Assembly: GCA_013115125.1 (NCBI GenBank)
Contig: JABANN010000070.1
Span: forward strand, 1-64,000
Direction: 5' to 3'
DNA: 64,000 bases
Source: Perkinsus olseni
Lineage: Eukaryota > Perkinsozoa > Perkinsida
Numbering within the stretch: position 1 is the first letter of the stretch; every line of letters starts with the position of its first letter. A program made the translations under genes and the position numbers. The notes beneath the pieces are model-generated. The model saw only the letters and a program-made list of their open reading frames with translations. It had not been told where the DNA came from and ran no database searches. Positions 17,216 through 27,238 of the stretch are shown piece after piece.

Positions 17216-20074
17216 ATGCACCAAATGCCTACCGTTAAACTGAGAGTCTCGATAAAAACTATCACCACTGGGGACTTCATCTCGCTCCATCCTGATGACA
17301 GTCAAATGCTCTTCCTGGGAGTGCCTCCGAGCGACCATTTCTGTCGGGTCCTTCGAACTAGCACTCCTGGCCAGTACGTAGGCTGGGCCGGCCACTCAGC
17401 TTCGAGTAAAGGTACTGTGGAGGTGTCGAGGCCCTTCGCGTCTGCCTTAGGATGGACAGAAGGGCAGCCCGTTGAGCTCACTCCTGTCCCTGTGGAGAGC
17501 ATACCCCGCAACGCGGACCCCATTGTGATACGACCATCCAGCAGCGATGATTGGGAAGTAGTAGAGTTGCAGGCAGAATACCTTGAGTCGGCCTTATTGT
17601 CTCAAATAGCGGTGCTCTTTCCGGGGCTCAAGTTTCCCTTATGGCCGGAAGGTGGCGGGAAACCTATTTTGATGGAGGCTGTCTGGGACGGTGTCGATGA
17701 TAAGCAGGAAACGGTGAAGCCCAAGGTACCGTTCAGGTTGCTTCGTGAGTCTGACGAGTTGGCGATAGAAGCTAAGCCAAGGCAGCTGCTACTGCCCGAC
17801 GCCCGGAGTGAGGTCAAACGGCTGTGTCGGGTAGTCTGTGACGACGAGGTCTTCCCTGCTGAACTTTACGACAAATATGGAGTTACTTGTATCCTTCATA
17901 GTAGTGCTGGAGTCACCACTGGTATGGTTAGACTAGGGGATAAGATAGTAGCAGCTTCGATGGTCGACAACGATCTGGTCGATCCAGGGTACGTCCTGTT
18001 GCATCCCCTTCTAGCAGCCCATTATCCTGATGTGATCAGCGAGGCCGGGCCGGTACTGGTAAAGGCTTGCACGGATGAGCCCATCCTGCCCTCAGAAATT
18101 ATTCTTGTCACTGCTAAGTATTTGGGTGACGTTGGTCGGGAGTTTTCCGAGACTGCGCGCCGGCTCAAATGCCTGGTGATCCAAAATGACGGCTGGGTAC
18201 GACTTAGACGTCCCTCCGGGATGATTAACGGCAACGAGATGCGCCGAGAGGAGCCTTCCCAACCCCGGCCCGCTTGTCTTACAGTTTCACTGGATTGTGA
18301 CACAGCAGAGATCCAGTATGCTGATGAAGAGGGCCGGTCTGGGAAACCCGTCCCCAATACCGCACCTCCGCCGGATTGGGTTGACGTTAGGGTCACCTTT
18401 CCAGAGCAGTCATCTTCCGACGTCTGCGTGGTGCTACCGGAGATGCTGCCTAACGACACCGGGATCGTCGGACTCAATGGGACGACCGTGGGCGGTGGAA
18501 TACGCGTTGGTCTCAGCGCGAGGGTCGACGAGTCCATAGCGGTTACTTCGAAGCCTCGGAATCCGATACTCCCCTTCATCCCGTCTGAAGCGGCCGGGGT
18601 TGTACAGACCTACCGACACCGCCAGTTCGAGAAGCCTCCTCCTTCGCTGCACAATTCGGCTGTTGAGGTATCATCGTACATGGCTGCTGGGCTGTCAGGT
18701 AGGGTGCCCTCGTCCTTCCCGGTGCCTGGTGTGGTCGTAACGGGGCCGCCTGGGAGTGGGAAGACTACAGTGGCTCACTGTGCTTTAGAGGCTCTGGGGC
18801 GTACGGTAGTAGAGGTGGACTGCGCGCAGCTAGCCTCGGCTGAGAGGTTCAAGTTCGCAGTGGTCAAGAAGGCTCTCTTGGGTGCACTCAAGTTCGCCTG
18901 TACCTACGACCCACCAAGCGTGTTGTTGCTGGATGGTGTGGACGTTCTGTTGGGGCTGAGGCAGGGCATCAAGCGACAGGGCGGAGCGACGTCAGTATCG
19001 CAGAGTAGGAGCAAGGTGCTTGCCAGCATCTTCTGGGATATCCTACACTTTCATGTCCGCCCTACGCGGTCTCTCATCATCCTGGGCACCGCTGAGACCA
19101 TTGATGGACTGGAAGGCCTCTGCTCCTACGCTGTCGCCCTCCCAGCGACACTTAACGTGAAGGACCGCCTGTCTATACTAGGCACCGATCGGGGCGAGGG
19201 CTACACGCTGAAGGAAGTGTCAGTGCTGGCTAGGACGGGAGTAGATCTTCGCGATAGACGACGGGCTGAGGACGAGGCAGTGAATCGGTCCTCCCTCTAC
19301 AAGTTGGACCATCTGGGTGGCTCGAGTATAAGGCGCGCAACAGAGAGGCTCATGGATGCTATACAGCTGCCGTTGAAGTATCCTGCGCTGTGTGGTGGTG
19401 TACTCGTTCCTAAAGGAGCAATGCTTGTTGGACCACCTGGGTGTGGTAAGACAGCGTTGGCAATGAGTGTCGCTGAGGAGTGTGGGCTACCTGTGGTAGC
19501 GGTCCGTGGCCCGGAGCTATTGTCCAAGTACATTGGGGGTAGCGAGGCTCGAGTCAGAGAGACCTTTGCTAAGGCTCGTGCGAGGGCGCCGTGTGTCCTG
19601 TTCTTTGACGAAGTTGATGCCCTTTGCCCTGTTAGAGGGGCTGACTCGACGGGCGTCACGGATCGGGTGGTTAACCAAATGCTCACTTACCTTGATGGTG
19701 TGGAAGTCTCGGACAGCCCAGTATTTGTGGTAGCGGCAACGAGTCGACCTGATATGGTCGACCCGGCACTGTCGAGACCGGGGAGGCTGGACATCAGTCT
19801 ACTGTGCGATATGCCATCCGGAAGAGATGACCTCGTTGATGTTTTGGAGCATGCTATCGCTGCTTTCGAAGGGCTTCAGGATGTCATTGCTGACGCTCCG
19901 TCAGACTGGGCTACGCAGTTGATAGGACTGCTGTCCGCCGGGATTGGCTTCACGGGGGCTGACGTCAGGGCAGCTCTGGCGACGGCCCAGCTGAGTATAG
20001 ATGAGGAGGGGGAAGAGGGTTGGAGGGCTCTTAAGGATGCATGTAATAGGGTTCATCCGTTGACATATCCATAG
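17216..20074 (+). CDS. PEX1: Peroxisome biogenesis factor 1, AAA+ ATPase (PEX1)
   Basis: About 952 residues in one exon. The frame is open upstream of the ATG at 17216, but no earlier ATG exists, so this start (MHQMPTVKLRV) or the ATG at 17225 is preferred. The N-domain contains SSDDWEVVELQAEYLESALL and FPLWPEG, as in PEX1 (DDWE.LEL...L). D1 has Walker A GPPGSGKTT near residue 510, but its Walker B reads LLLDGVD with no catalytic Glu. D2 has GPPGCGKT (near 740), PELLSKYIGGSEARVR, Walker B VLFFDEVDA, and SRPDMVDPALSRPGRLD. PEX1 and PEX6 form the hexameric motor that pulls ubiquitinated PEX5 from the peroxisome membrane. A peroxisomal SKL-tailed enzyme lies at the other end of this window. Confidence 0.9.
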   Translation: MHQMPTVKLRVSIKTITTGDFISLHPDDSQMLFLGVPPSDHFCRVLRTSTPGQYVGWAGHSASSKGTVEVSRPFASALGWTEGQPVELTPVPVESIPRNADPIVIRPSSSDDWEVVELQAEYLESALLSQIAVLFPGLKFPLWPEGGGKPILMEAVWDGVDDKQETVKPKVPFRLLRESDELAIEAKPRQLLLPDARSEVKRLCRVVCDDEVFPAELYDKYGVTCILHSSAGVTTGMVRLGDKIVAASMVDNDLVDPGYVLLHPLLAAHYPDVISEAGPVLVKACTDEPILPSEIILVTAKYLGDVGREFSETARRLKCLVIQNDGWVRLRRPSGMINGNEMRREEPSQPRPACLTVSLDCDTAEIQYADEEGRSGKPVPNTAPPPDWVDVRVTFPEQSSSDVCVVLPEMLPNDTGIVGLNGTTVGGGIRVGLSARVDESIAVTSKPRNPILPFIPSEAAGVVQTYRHRQFEKPPPSLHNSAVEVSSYMAAGLSGRVPSSFPVPGVVVTGPPGSGKTTVAHCALEALGRTVVEVDCAQLASAERFKFAVVKKALLGALKFACTYDPPSVLLLDGVDVLLGLRQGIKRQGGATSVSQSRSKVLASIFWDILHFHVRPTRSLIILGTAETIDGLEGLCSYAVALPATLNVKDRLSILGTDRGEGYTLKEVSVLARTGVDLRDRRRAEDEAVNRSSLYKLDHLGGSSIRRATERLMDAIQLPLKYPALCGGVLVPKGAMLVGPPGCGKTALAMSVAEECGLPVVAVRGPELLSKYIGGSEARVRETFAKARARAPCVLFFDEVDALCPVRGADSTGVTDRVVNQMLTYLDGVEVSDSPVFVVAATSRPDMVDPALSRPGRLDISLLCDMPSGRDDLVDVLEHAIAAFEGLQDVIADAPSDWATQLIGLLSAGIGFTGADVRAALATAQLSIDEEGEEGWRALKDACNRVHPLTYP

Positions 20075-20536
20075 TGGCTAGTGTCTACTTGCTCCTCAGT
20101 CGCTAAGAAGAGCCCCTCCGCCCCTCCAGAGGTGTTGAAACGGTACAACAGTCAGTTCGCCGCGTATCGGCGGGATGGCCGTCGTGACGAAGACCCCTAC
20201 CACCACCATCGAGGCTCGGCTTTTGATGAGGATCTCGTCAATGGAGTAGACCGGACCAAGCCCGGCAGTCGAGTGGCGTTGGCGTAGTAGTAGTAGCACC
20301 GAGTGAACCTAATTTAACGTTTCCTTTTTGGCTCTACCGTCTGGTGTTGGGAGTCATGTGATAACCACTAGCTGGGACGGGTCGAGATACTCTCGCAGAG
20401 ACCTGGTTAATGAGCAGTCGCGAGTCCCTAGTGGGAGATGATGCAACACAAAGTGACTATCCGACGGTTGGTAAGGAGCTGTTGATCGCTGGAACCTTTT
20501 CCTGACCTCTTTTTACAGGATCCTTCGCTGGCAGCG
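20075..20536. other. Short intergenic stretch after PEX1
   Basis: A 68-codon frame without an ATG start overlaps the first half. I see no conserved coding signal. It probably holds the PEX1 3' UTR and the leader of the next gene. Confidence 0.3.
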
Positions 20537-23500
20537 ATGGCGCAGTGCCAGCCTCCTTTCGTGGAAGCCTTTCACGGTGATCTCAGCGGTGCTAGTAGTG
20601 AGCGTATCTTGGTGTCTGTTAGACACGCCCCGCATCACCACCATCGCCACCATCATCATGATAGAAATAGCAGTATATTCGTCCTTCCCGGAGGTGGAAG
20701 CTTTGGTATTTATGATACCCCGGCGGCGCAGATAGGGCGGCAACTGGGTGAGAATCAGGTGACATGTTCGTTGGGGAGGATGCATTCCATTGACCGGCCC
20801 TAGCGTGGGACGGCCAAGTGTGGACTGATCAGCCTACTGTCTCAGAGTCTGAGCGTTTTAGATAGGAGTGTCTGTGATGCCGCCACAACACTTGAGTAAC
20901 GACATACTAGGCCCGCCTCTGTCGATCAAGCACGCATCGATGATTCCCTCCGCCACCACTGAACCTTTTGTTACGAACGCTGCCGAGGTAGCATCGGTTG
21001 GGAGCTTACCTGGCACAATGAGGGTACGTGAAGTTGTGGTCCAGCTGCTGCAGTTTGTAGTTCTCCAGGGCTTGCTGGACTATCTCAGCCTGGGTAGCTC
21101 TTCCGGCTCGAAGCGGTCGTGTTCCTGGCTGTGGGGAGCACCCGGTGAGGGCGTCTGCTCGGACCTGCCGTATGGGAGAGGAACCGATGGTGAAGGAGCC
21201 GGTCAGACGGTAGGGTTGCTCGGAAGTTGCAGGAGATATTGCGAGGATTGGTGGGAATGGGCCCGGCATCGAGGGTCGGAGCTGGTAGAAGTCATAGAGG
21301 AGGTGGGGGAATTAGTGGAGATGATGGAATGAGTCATGTTGAGGGGAATCCATCGTCAGTTGCTCGTGTTGCGTTGCAGTGGTTGGCGGGAGTTCGCACA
21401 GTTGACCTGGGGCAAACCATGTCAGGGGGCCCGCCTATCGCGAACTTGACAGGGATCTTGATTTTGGTTGTAAATGCTCCCTAAGAAGGGTCCTCCCATG
21501 CCCCCTGGTCGTCCCGTCATCGGCAGTGTCTCCAAGGGAAGGGATAGAGGCAGCAGCGGTGAATGGGCGGACTATAGTCAGGGAGGAGACACCGACGCTG
21601 AGGTCCCTTCTGCATCGGCCCCGGCTGACCGTAATTCAGAATCTGGCCTCTTCAAGAGGACCGGAGTAGACGATGATACCTTTGTGGATGCATCGAGTAG
21701 CAAGGGAGAAGGTACGACCTCACGCGGTTATGGCCTGCCGCCACGTCTGTCGGTCAGCTCCAACATCACCCCTACCACCACCACCGCTCCCGAAGAGACC
21801 CAGTGGCCCGCCGCCTTCCCATCAACCTGAGACTTCCCCGGTGAGGGATCGAGGAGGGGGCGGCCCTGCGGTCGACGACGATGACGACGACTACCTCACT
21901 TTCGCAACCTGCGACATGCCACCGTCACTGTTCAAGGAGTGGGGTGTCAAGGAAGGTGATCATTGGTATGAGGTTATGAAGAGCAATGAGATTGTAAGCT
22001 CTCCCCCCTTCGGCAGCGGCGGCGGAATCGATGCCTTTTGTAGGTCCTCTCTAATGGTGAGAACGTCCCAGGAGTGGATGATGTAGCGTAACATGGGTGG
22101 TTTTAGTGGGGCAGCGGTCGGCTCTCAGGATTGGATATACTGTTTGCTCTGCGACAAGAAGTTTTGCAGCTTCGACGCGTTGAAGATGCACTTGAAGTCG
22201 ACCCTTCACGGGAAGAGGATCACAGCTTTCCGAGGGGTTAGTCTCTCAGTACATTATACCGCTGATGGATCATTTCCTCAGGACATGTGGACTGGACCCA
22301 AACTGTCCCCAAGAACGCCCCGGAGGCGCCCTACCGAGGACGAGATCGCTGAGAAGGCCTCGTGTGAGCTGCCAGAATATGTTAACGTAAGGATCTCTCT
22401 CGAAGATCTCTCTCATAATATGGAAGAAGTGCTTTATGAAGGCTGCTCGGCTGTAGCTTGGCATTGTGTCGTGGTTTTTTCGGGGGTAGTGTGGGAATTG
22501 CGATCGTCTGTTCACCTGATGAGGTGCTATTGTAGCCCTCTCTTAGGCTGACTCTCATGGTTGGATCTGCACGGTATGCTGTGGACACCACCCTGGAGCA
22601 GTCTTACCAAGCTCAGCCCTCATGGAGATGCATCTCATGAGTGAGGATCGTAGACTGCCGGTCTAGCTCGAATCAGCCTTCTCATTGCCTTAGGTGACCA
22701 GCATAACGCAGAGTGTGTCGCGCTGGGCATCGATCCGTTCCGTGACTATGACGAAGAAGCTGCCACCTTAGTAGGCGAGAGGAATGCTGAGGTACGTCGA
22801 TGAGTCCGTGGGGGCCTTGTTAACTGTGTGATGTTAGGTTATGAGCGAGAACTGCATGGTCACCGTAAGATATAAGGATCACCCTTTGTGGGTGTATTGC
22901 GCTGCCTGTGACGCCCGCATGGAGGGGGTGGCTCCGCTCCACAGGCACGTTGATAGTGTTGAGCACAGGTGATCAGGCATCGACCAACTGATGTTCGATG
23001 GGTTATTGTTGCTAGGGATGGTATGGAGACTGCTCAATCACGTGATCGACGTACTGGGTGGTCCTGGGGAACGACAGCCATAATTGACGAGGATGGTACG
23101 GTGATAGGCAGAAGGAGATCCTCTGTTGCCAAGGGCGGCGGCAGCGGCGGGACGACTGTGAACTACAGGAATGATGCGGACTACGAAAGAGGTCGGTACC
23201 TCGCCGCGGCGCGTGAGGGTCTTATGGGGACGGGTCATCATTGGGTGGATCGGTCAGATCCGAATTGGCCAAAGTGCATCGAGGACGGCGAGTTCGGTTG
23301 GGAGTGCTCCTGGTGTGATGCTCAGCTCGCCAGCTCGTGGCACGTTACGAACCACCTTCAAGGTGAGCTCATACCGTTATCGGCTGGTTAGGGTTGTTCT
23401 TGTTAAGGCAAGAAGCATAAGAGAGCCGAGGCTTACCGCTCTTACGAAGAGGAGACCATCCCTCCTCCTCCGTCTCGTGACCCTGTCTTCTCCACACGGT

Positions 23501-24707
23501 CGGAGGAGCCCGCTCCCAAACTACCTGGTAAAGACACTACTGGGTGTCCACGTCTAAATCCGAGCTGCGCCCTCTGTTGCACCTTGTTGTCTCTGTGTGT
23601 TCGAGGAGGAGTTTTCAGTTAAGAAACCGGCGAAGCCTCTCAAACCCGCCTGCCCGCCACCTCGCCGTCCCTCGCACTCCCCGCCCAGGCCGACCTTCGA
23701 ACAGAGAGTCATGGATTTTGAGGGCCACCCGGTACGAGTTGAATCGCCCAGCTATGCGTCTTGGTCGTTCGCTGAATGAATCTTCACCTTCCGTGAACAC
23801 AATGAACTCGCTCGCCACGAAGGATACCTGCGCAGTGCGCACAGCAAAGATTTTCACATTAGCCCCTCACGACTGAGTGTTGTTCAGTCGTTGGTGAATC
23901 CACCGCCACCTCCCCCGCTTCCAGTGGAGGTTACTAGTTCGACGCGCTCATCGGTGAACCAGAGGCACGCCATGTCCCGAGAGAACAACTGGCAGGATTC
24001 GGCAGTCGACATTTCGGTAACCAGAGCTGGTGCTCTCTTAAGTGTCGTATGGTTTACTACAAATCAGGCTCATCCTTCCCGACCGGCCCACGCTGATCAC
24101 CGAGATGATTCTACCTACAGGATGCCTGCATCGTATTCTGGTACTCCCGAGCATCACTCTCGCCAACACGCCCCTCCTGAGCTCTACAACGAGAGGCCTT
24201 CCCCCACCCGGGCTTACTACGACTCCTACCACCATCGTGAGGATGCTGACTACGCTTATAGCAGCGGATATGAGCTAGATGTTCGAAGACCAGAGAGTAG
24301 AGAGAGGCGTAGGGAGCGTTATTCGGAGGCCTACACGCCTCTTGATCCTTGGGTAAGAGCAACAGCACACACCCTCGAGATGTTCCTGGGCGAGTCTTTC
24401 ATCTGAGCATCTCAGGGATCCAGTAACGAGGGTTGCCCGCCTAGAAGCTACGCAGCGAGACAGTTGGAGTTCGTCACTCAACAGTGCGTCAAAATCTATG
24501 GGGCCTTCCCACCTAAGTGAGTCTCGAGGCTTGTTTTCACTAACGCCCAGTTCCCAACCTCTCAGATTCATAACCAAGGACTGTGTATGCGAGACATGCA
24601 TGGTCGGTCCCGGAAGGGATTTGCCTCTGGACAGTCGTGAAGGTAGCTACACCGAGGCCGCCTCATGTTCCATGTACCTCCATCTCAGGACTGGCCTGGA
24701 CGGCTGA
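20537..24707 (+). CDS. Multi-finger matrin/U1-type C2H2 zinc-finger protein
   Basis: A multi-exon plus gene. The likely first exon starts MAQCQPPFVEAFHG and has a His run (HHHHRHHHHD). Three fingers of the C-x2-C-x12-H-x5-H kind follow in separate exons: IYCLLCDKKFCSFDALKMHL near 22140, VYCAACDARMEG...HRHVDSVEH near 22890, and ECSWCDAQLASSWHVTNHL near 23310. This spacing is that of matrin/U1C-type fingers that bind dsRNA or RNA-protein complexes, so an RNA-related role is inferred. Pro-rich and acidic (DDDDDD) linkers separate them. The last exons read RQLEFVTQQCVKIYGAFPPK, then CVCETCMVGPG, and end at a TGA (24705-24707). Some middle exon borders are uncertain. Confidence 0.6.
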
Positions 24708-24866
24708 GCACGTGTATGTACACCTGAAGACTCGAGTAACCGTACTCGAGATGGGAACCTGTCATCCCGTCAGGAAAGTAACCCCGCGTGGCCGTGTGGA
24801 CTTTACGAGACGTTGATTGTTCCTGGACGAGCCACTTTGGAACGTCTTGCTTTTGGACTGTTTGAA

Positions 24867-25067
24867 ATGAAGCATACTTTCATCCTCGTCGTGGGCTTTA
24901 TGTTCACCCCGTCAATAGTCAGGACAGCAACAATAGCTCATGTTGTTTCTTTCAGTGAGGCTGAGTGGCATGGCGACAGGAATGATCTATCAGCTTCGAA
25001 AAAAGGTCTTGAAGGTGTCTTTGGTGATTTTGTTTCTTTTCGGAATGGTGTCAAGTTGACTAAGTGA
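24867..25067 (+). CDS. Small putative secreted protein, hypothetical
   Basis: An ATG at 24867 opens a 66-codon frame. It begins with a hydrophobic signal-peptide-like segment (MKHTFILVVGFMFTPSIV) and continues with a charged mature part (SEAEWHGDRNDLSASKKG). A GTGAGT donor-like sequence overlaps the stop, so this could be the first exon of a longer gene. No family recognised. Confidence 0.35.
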   Translation: MKHTFILVVGFMFTPSIVRTATIAHVVSFSEAEWHGDRNDLSASKKGLEGVFGDFVSFRNGVKLTK

Positions 25068-25733
25068 GTTTGCCGGAACTTGGGTAGCAGCTCAAGCACA
25101 CAGCGGCAGTGAGCGTCAATTTGCATGCCATTCTACCGTGACATCTACTTCCCCGTCTTAACAGTTGTTTACAAGAGCTGTCTACGTCGTTCACACACTG
25201 TCATGCGAGGAAACTTCGAAGTTATCAGAATATATCTTCGCACAACCTACGGGATTACCGCCGTAGTGCTTCGTTATAACCCGTACTACCCGCACTGAGC
25301 AACTGGGATTAACCAGCCCAGCATCATGTGTAGAGATATTCTACGGGAAACTTTTCGTTTGAAATTCCCTCGCTACAATTTCCTTCTTAATGATACGACG
25401 TGTGATGCATCATTAATCATGCAAACACAGGAACAACTCGGGCAATTACAGGGACAACATCGTTGCTATCATCATGGGTTGCAGTATGGGTGTTACTCAT
25501 CGCTCTGTCGACACTGTACTTCATGCACCAGCATTAGCGTCATCGGGCGCGGAGGTCTCGTCATGTACGACCTCATCGCGAGGCTGCAAGAAGTAATACT
25601 AATTCCACACCCACAACCAACGTCGAAAGACGACGCCAGAGATCGAATGGTTGGTCACTCACCTGCTGTTGACCCTCACGTTCAACCTTCGTTGGGGTTT
25701 TCTTGTGTTGGCAGCTGTTGAGGTCTAAGCTCA
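25068..25733. other. Unassigned stretch between the secreted ORF and the CCDC81-like gene
   Basis: A plus-strand frame from an ATG at 25326 (131 codons) and several minus frames overlap. One minus frame reads DEVVHDETSAPDDANAGA before a stop and could be an alternative last exon of the CCDC81-like gene. I cannot choose between them. Confidence 0.3.
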
Positions 25734-27093
25734 TTATACCAAGCTGGAGAGTGCGTTGTCGTACCGCCTCCGTCCTCGGTGATTCGGGTTTCTAGCAAGG
25801 CTGTCCTGAACTCTGAACCCTACTGGTAGCTCTACCTGGATCAGCTCCGTCATGGCTCTTGAGACGTTGGGATTCTTCCAGGTTTCGGATATTCGCTGCG
25901 GGACTTGCTCCGAATGCTCCGATGAATCTTATCATGCACACCATGATATCGATTGCTCGTGAAGCCGACGATTTTTACCCGTTTTCTCGCAGGAGTCGGC
26001 GGCGTTCATTGCCTGGGCAAGGGTTGGCAAGGGGTTCGTGGAAGCTTCTCGAGTTGGCCACTGCCGAGCATCTTTCTGTGCCTCCACGACCAGGCTGGTG
26101 CTGAACTTCGCCTGATCAGCCCAACTCCAAAAGACGCATCGCCAAGTTCGTGTCACCTTGAGATCGCCTTCGAGTATTTGCACACGGCAGAATTTGAAGT
26201 CCAGGTCCATATTGTAATCTCGTGAGCTGAGATTCTGGACTCCTTTGAACAGTGCCTTCACGCCGTCAACCACCACTTGAGTCTTCAAAAAGAGACCTTG
26301 AAAGGCAGAGGTGCAGCAAGATGTAGGGACAGCTGAAGCTTAACTTACCAGCAGCGATGGGGACTTTATTGAGGTACATCATATTGATGCCCTGTTGGTA
26401 GATGGACCCTTCACGCACCGGGGTCTCCTCTTTCCCAGCGTACCTACGCAAAGCCTCTGCCAGTACGATCAACCTCCTGCGAATCCCGCACCTGCGCAAG
26501 GTGGCTTTGAAATGATCATCAGGAACGAAGCATGGCCTCAATCGTAGTGCGGATGACCGAAAGTTCTTCGGGTTACCGTACCTGCAGTAGAACACTAAGT
26601 GTCATGTTCAACCCCACGGAGAAGTGTCCTACGGCGCAACGAGAGGCTCGAACGTGAAGGCGCCGAAATGCTCGATCCTCACACCCTTTCCCGATTCAAG
26701 TATCTGAGAAATCAAAAGTTGAGCACAAATCACACCTGCAAGCGGGCTCTGAGCTCACCTCCTGAATGTACGCGGACATGGCATGCCAAATGGCTTCTAG
26801 TTGCCTCTGAGGGTCCAAGCTCTGCAGTCCTGACAAGGCCGTGATGGTTAGGCACGGTAGCCCTACTCGAAGCTACATCGATGTTAACAGTTCACGGAAG
26901 ATCGCAACGGCAAGAGAAAGCGTGGGTAGAGCTTTAGGTTACCTTTAGAGGTCCGAGGCTGCGACGCATTGTGAAGACCGGGGAAGAACTTGGGATTCGA
27001 TAGCACGAATTCAATCAGCTGGGGTACTGACCAGGAGACGAGGTCATCGGCCCGATCTGTCCATGTCAGTTTACCTTGTATGACAACAGTCAT
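25734..27093 (-). CDS. CCDC81-like protein with HU-type (CCDC81_euk) domains
   Basis: A multi-exon minus gene from ATG 27093. Exons in order: SWSVPQLIEFVLSNPKFF; LDPQRQLEAIWHAMSAYIQE; ILESGKGVRIEHFGAFTFEP; RRLIVLAEALRRYAGKEETP; MMYLNKVPIAAG; TQVVVDGVKALFKGVQNLSS; and DYNMDLDFKFCRVQILEGDL. This order matches the paired eukaryotic HU-like domains of CCDC81 ('IWDAVSKYV...LL.KGV.IPGFGTFTF' and 'NKVPIA...DYNIDLSFDFG'), a centrosome/cilium-associated family. The tail ends ...RRRYDNALSSLV at a TAA, chosen because splice phases agree. It is divergent from the next gene, with 145 bp between the ATGs. A ciliary role fits CFAP100 in the same window. Confidence 0.7.
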
Positions 27094-27238
27094 TTTGCGC
27101 TGATGTTGTGGGTGAAATGTCGCCAAGAATTTCAACCAAACGTTTTGAGCGGAAATTTTCGCTCTGCGAGTCGCGCGCGCCCAAGAAACTGGACGCATCG
27201 CGCAAGTTCGCTCTGTCCGTGCTCCTAGTTGCTCTACT

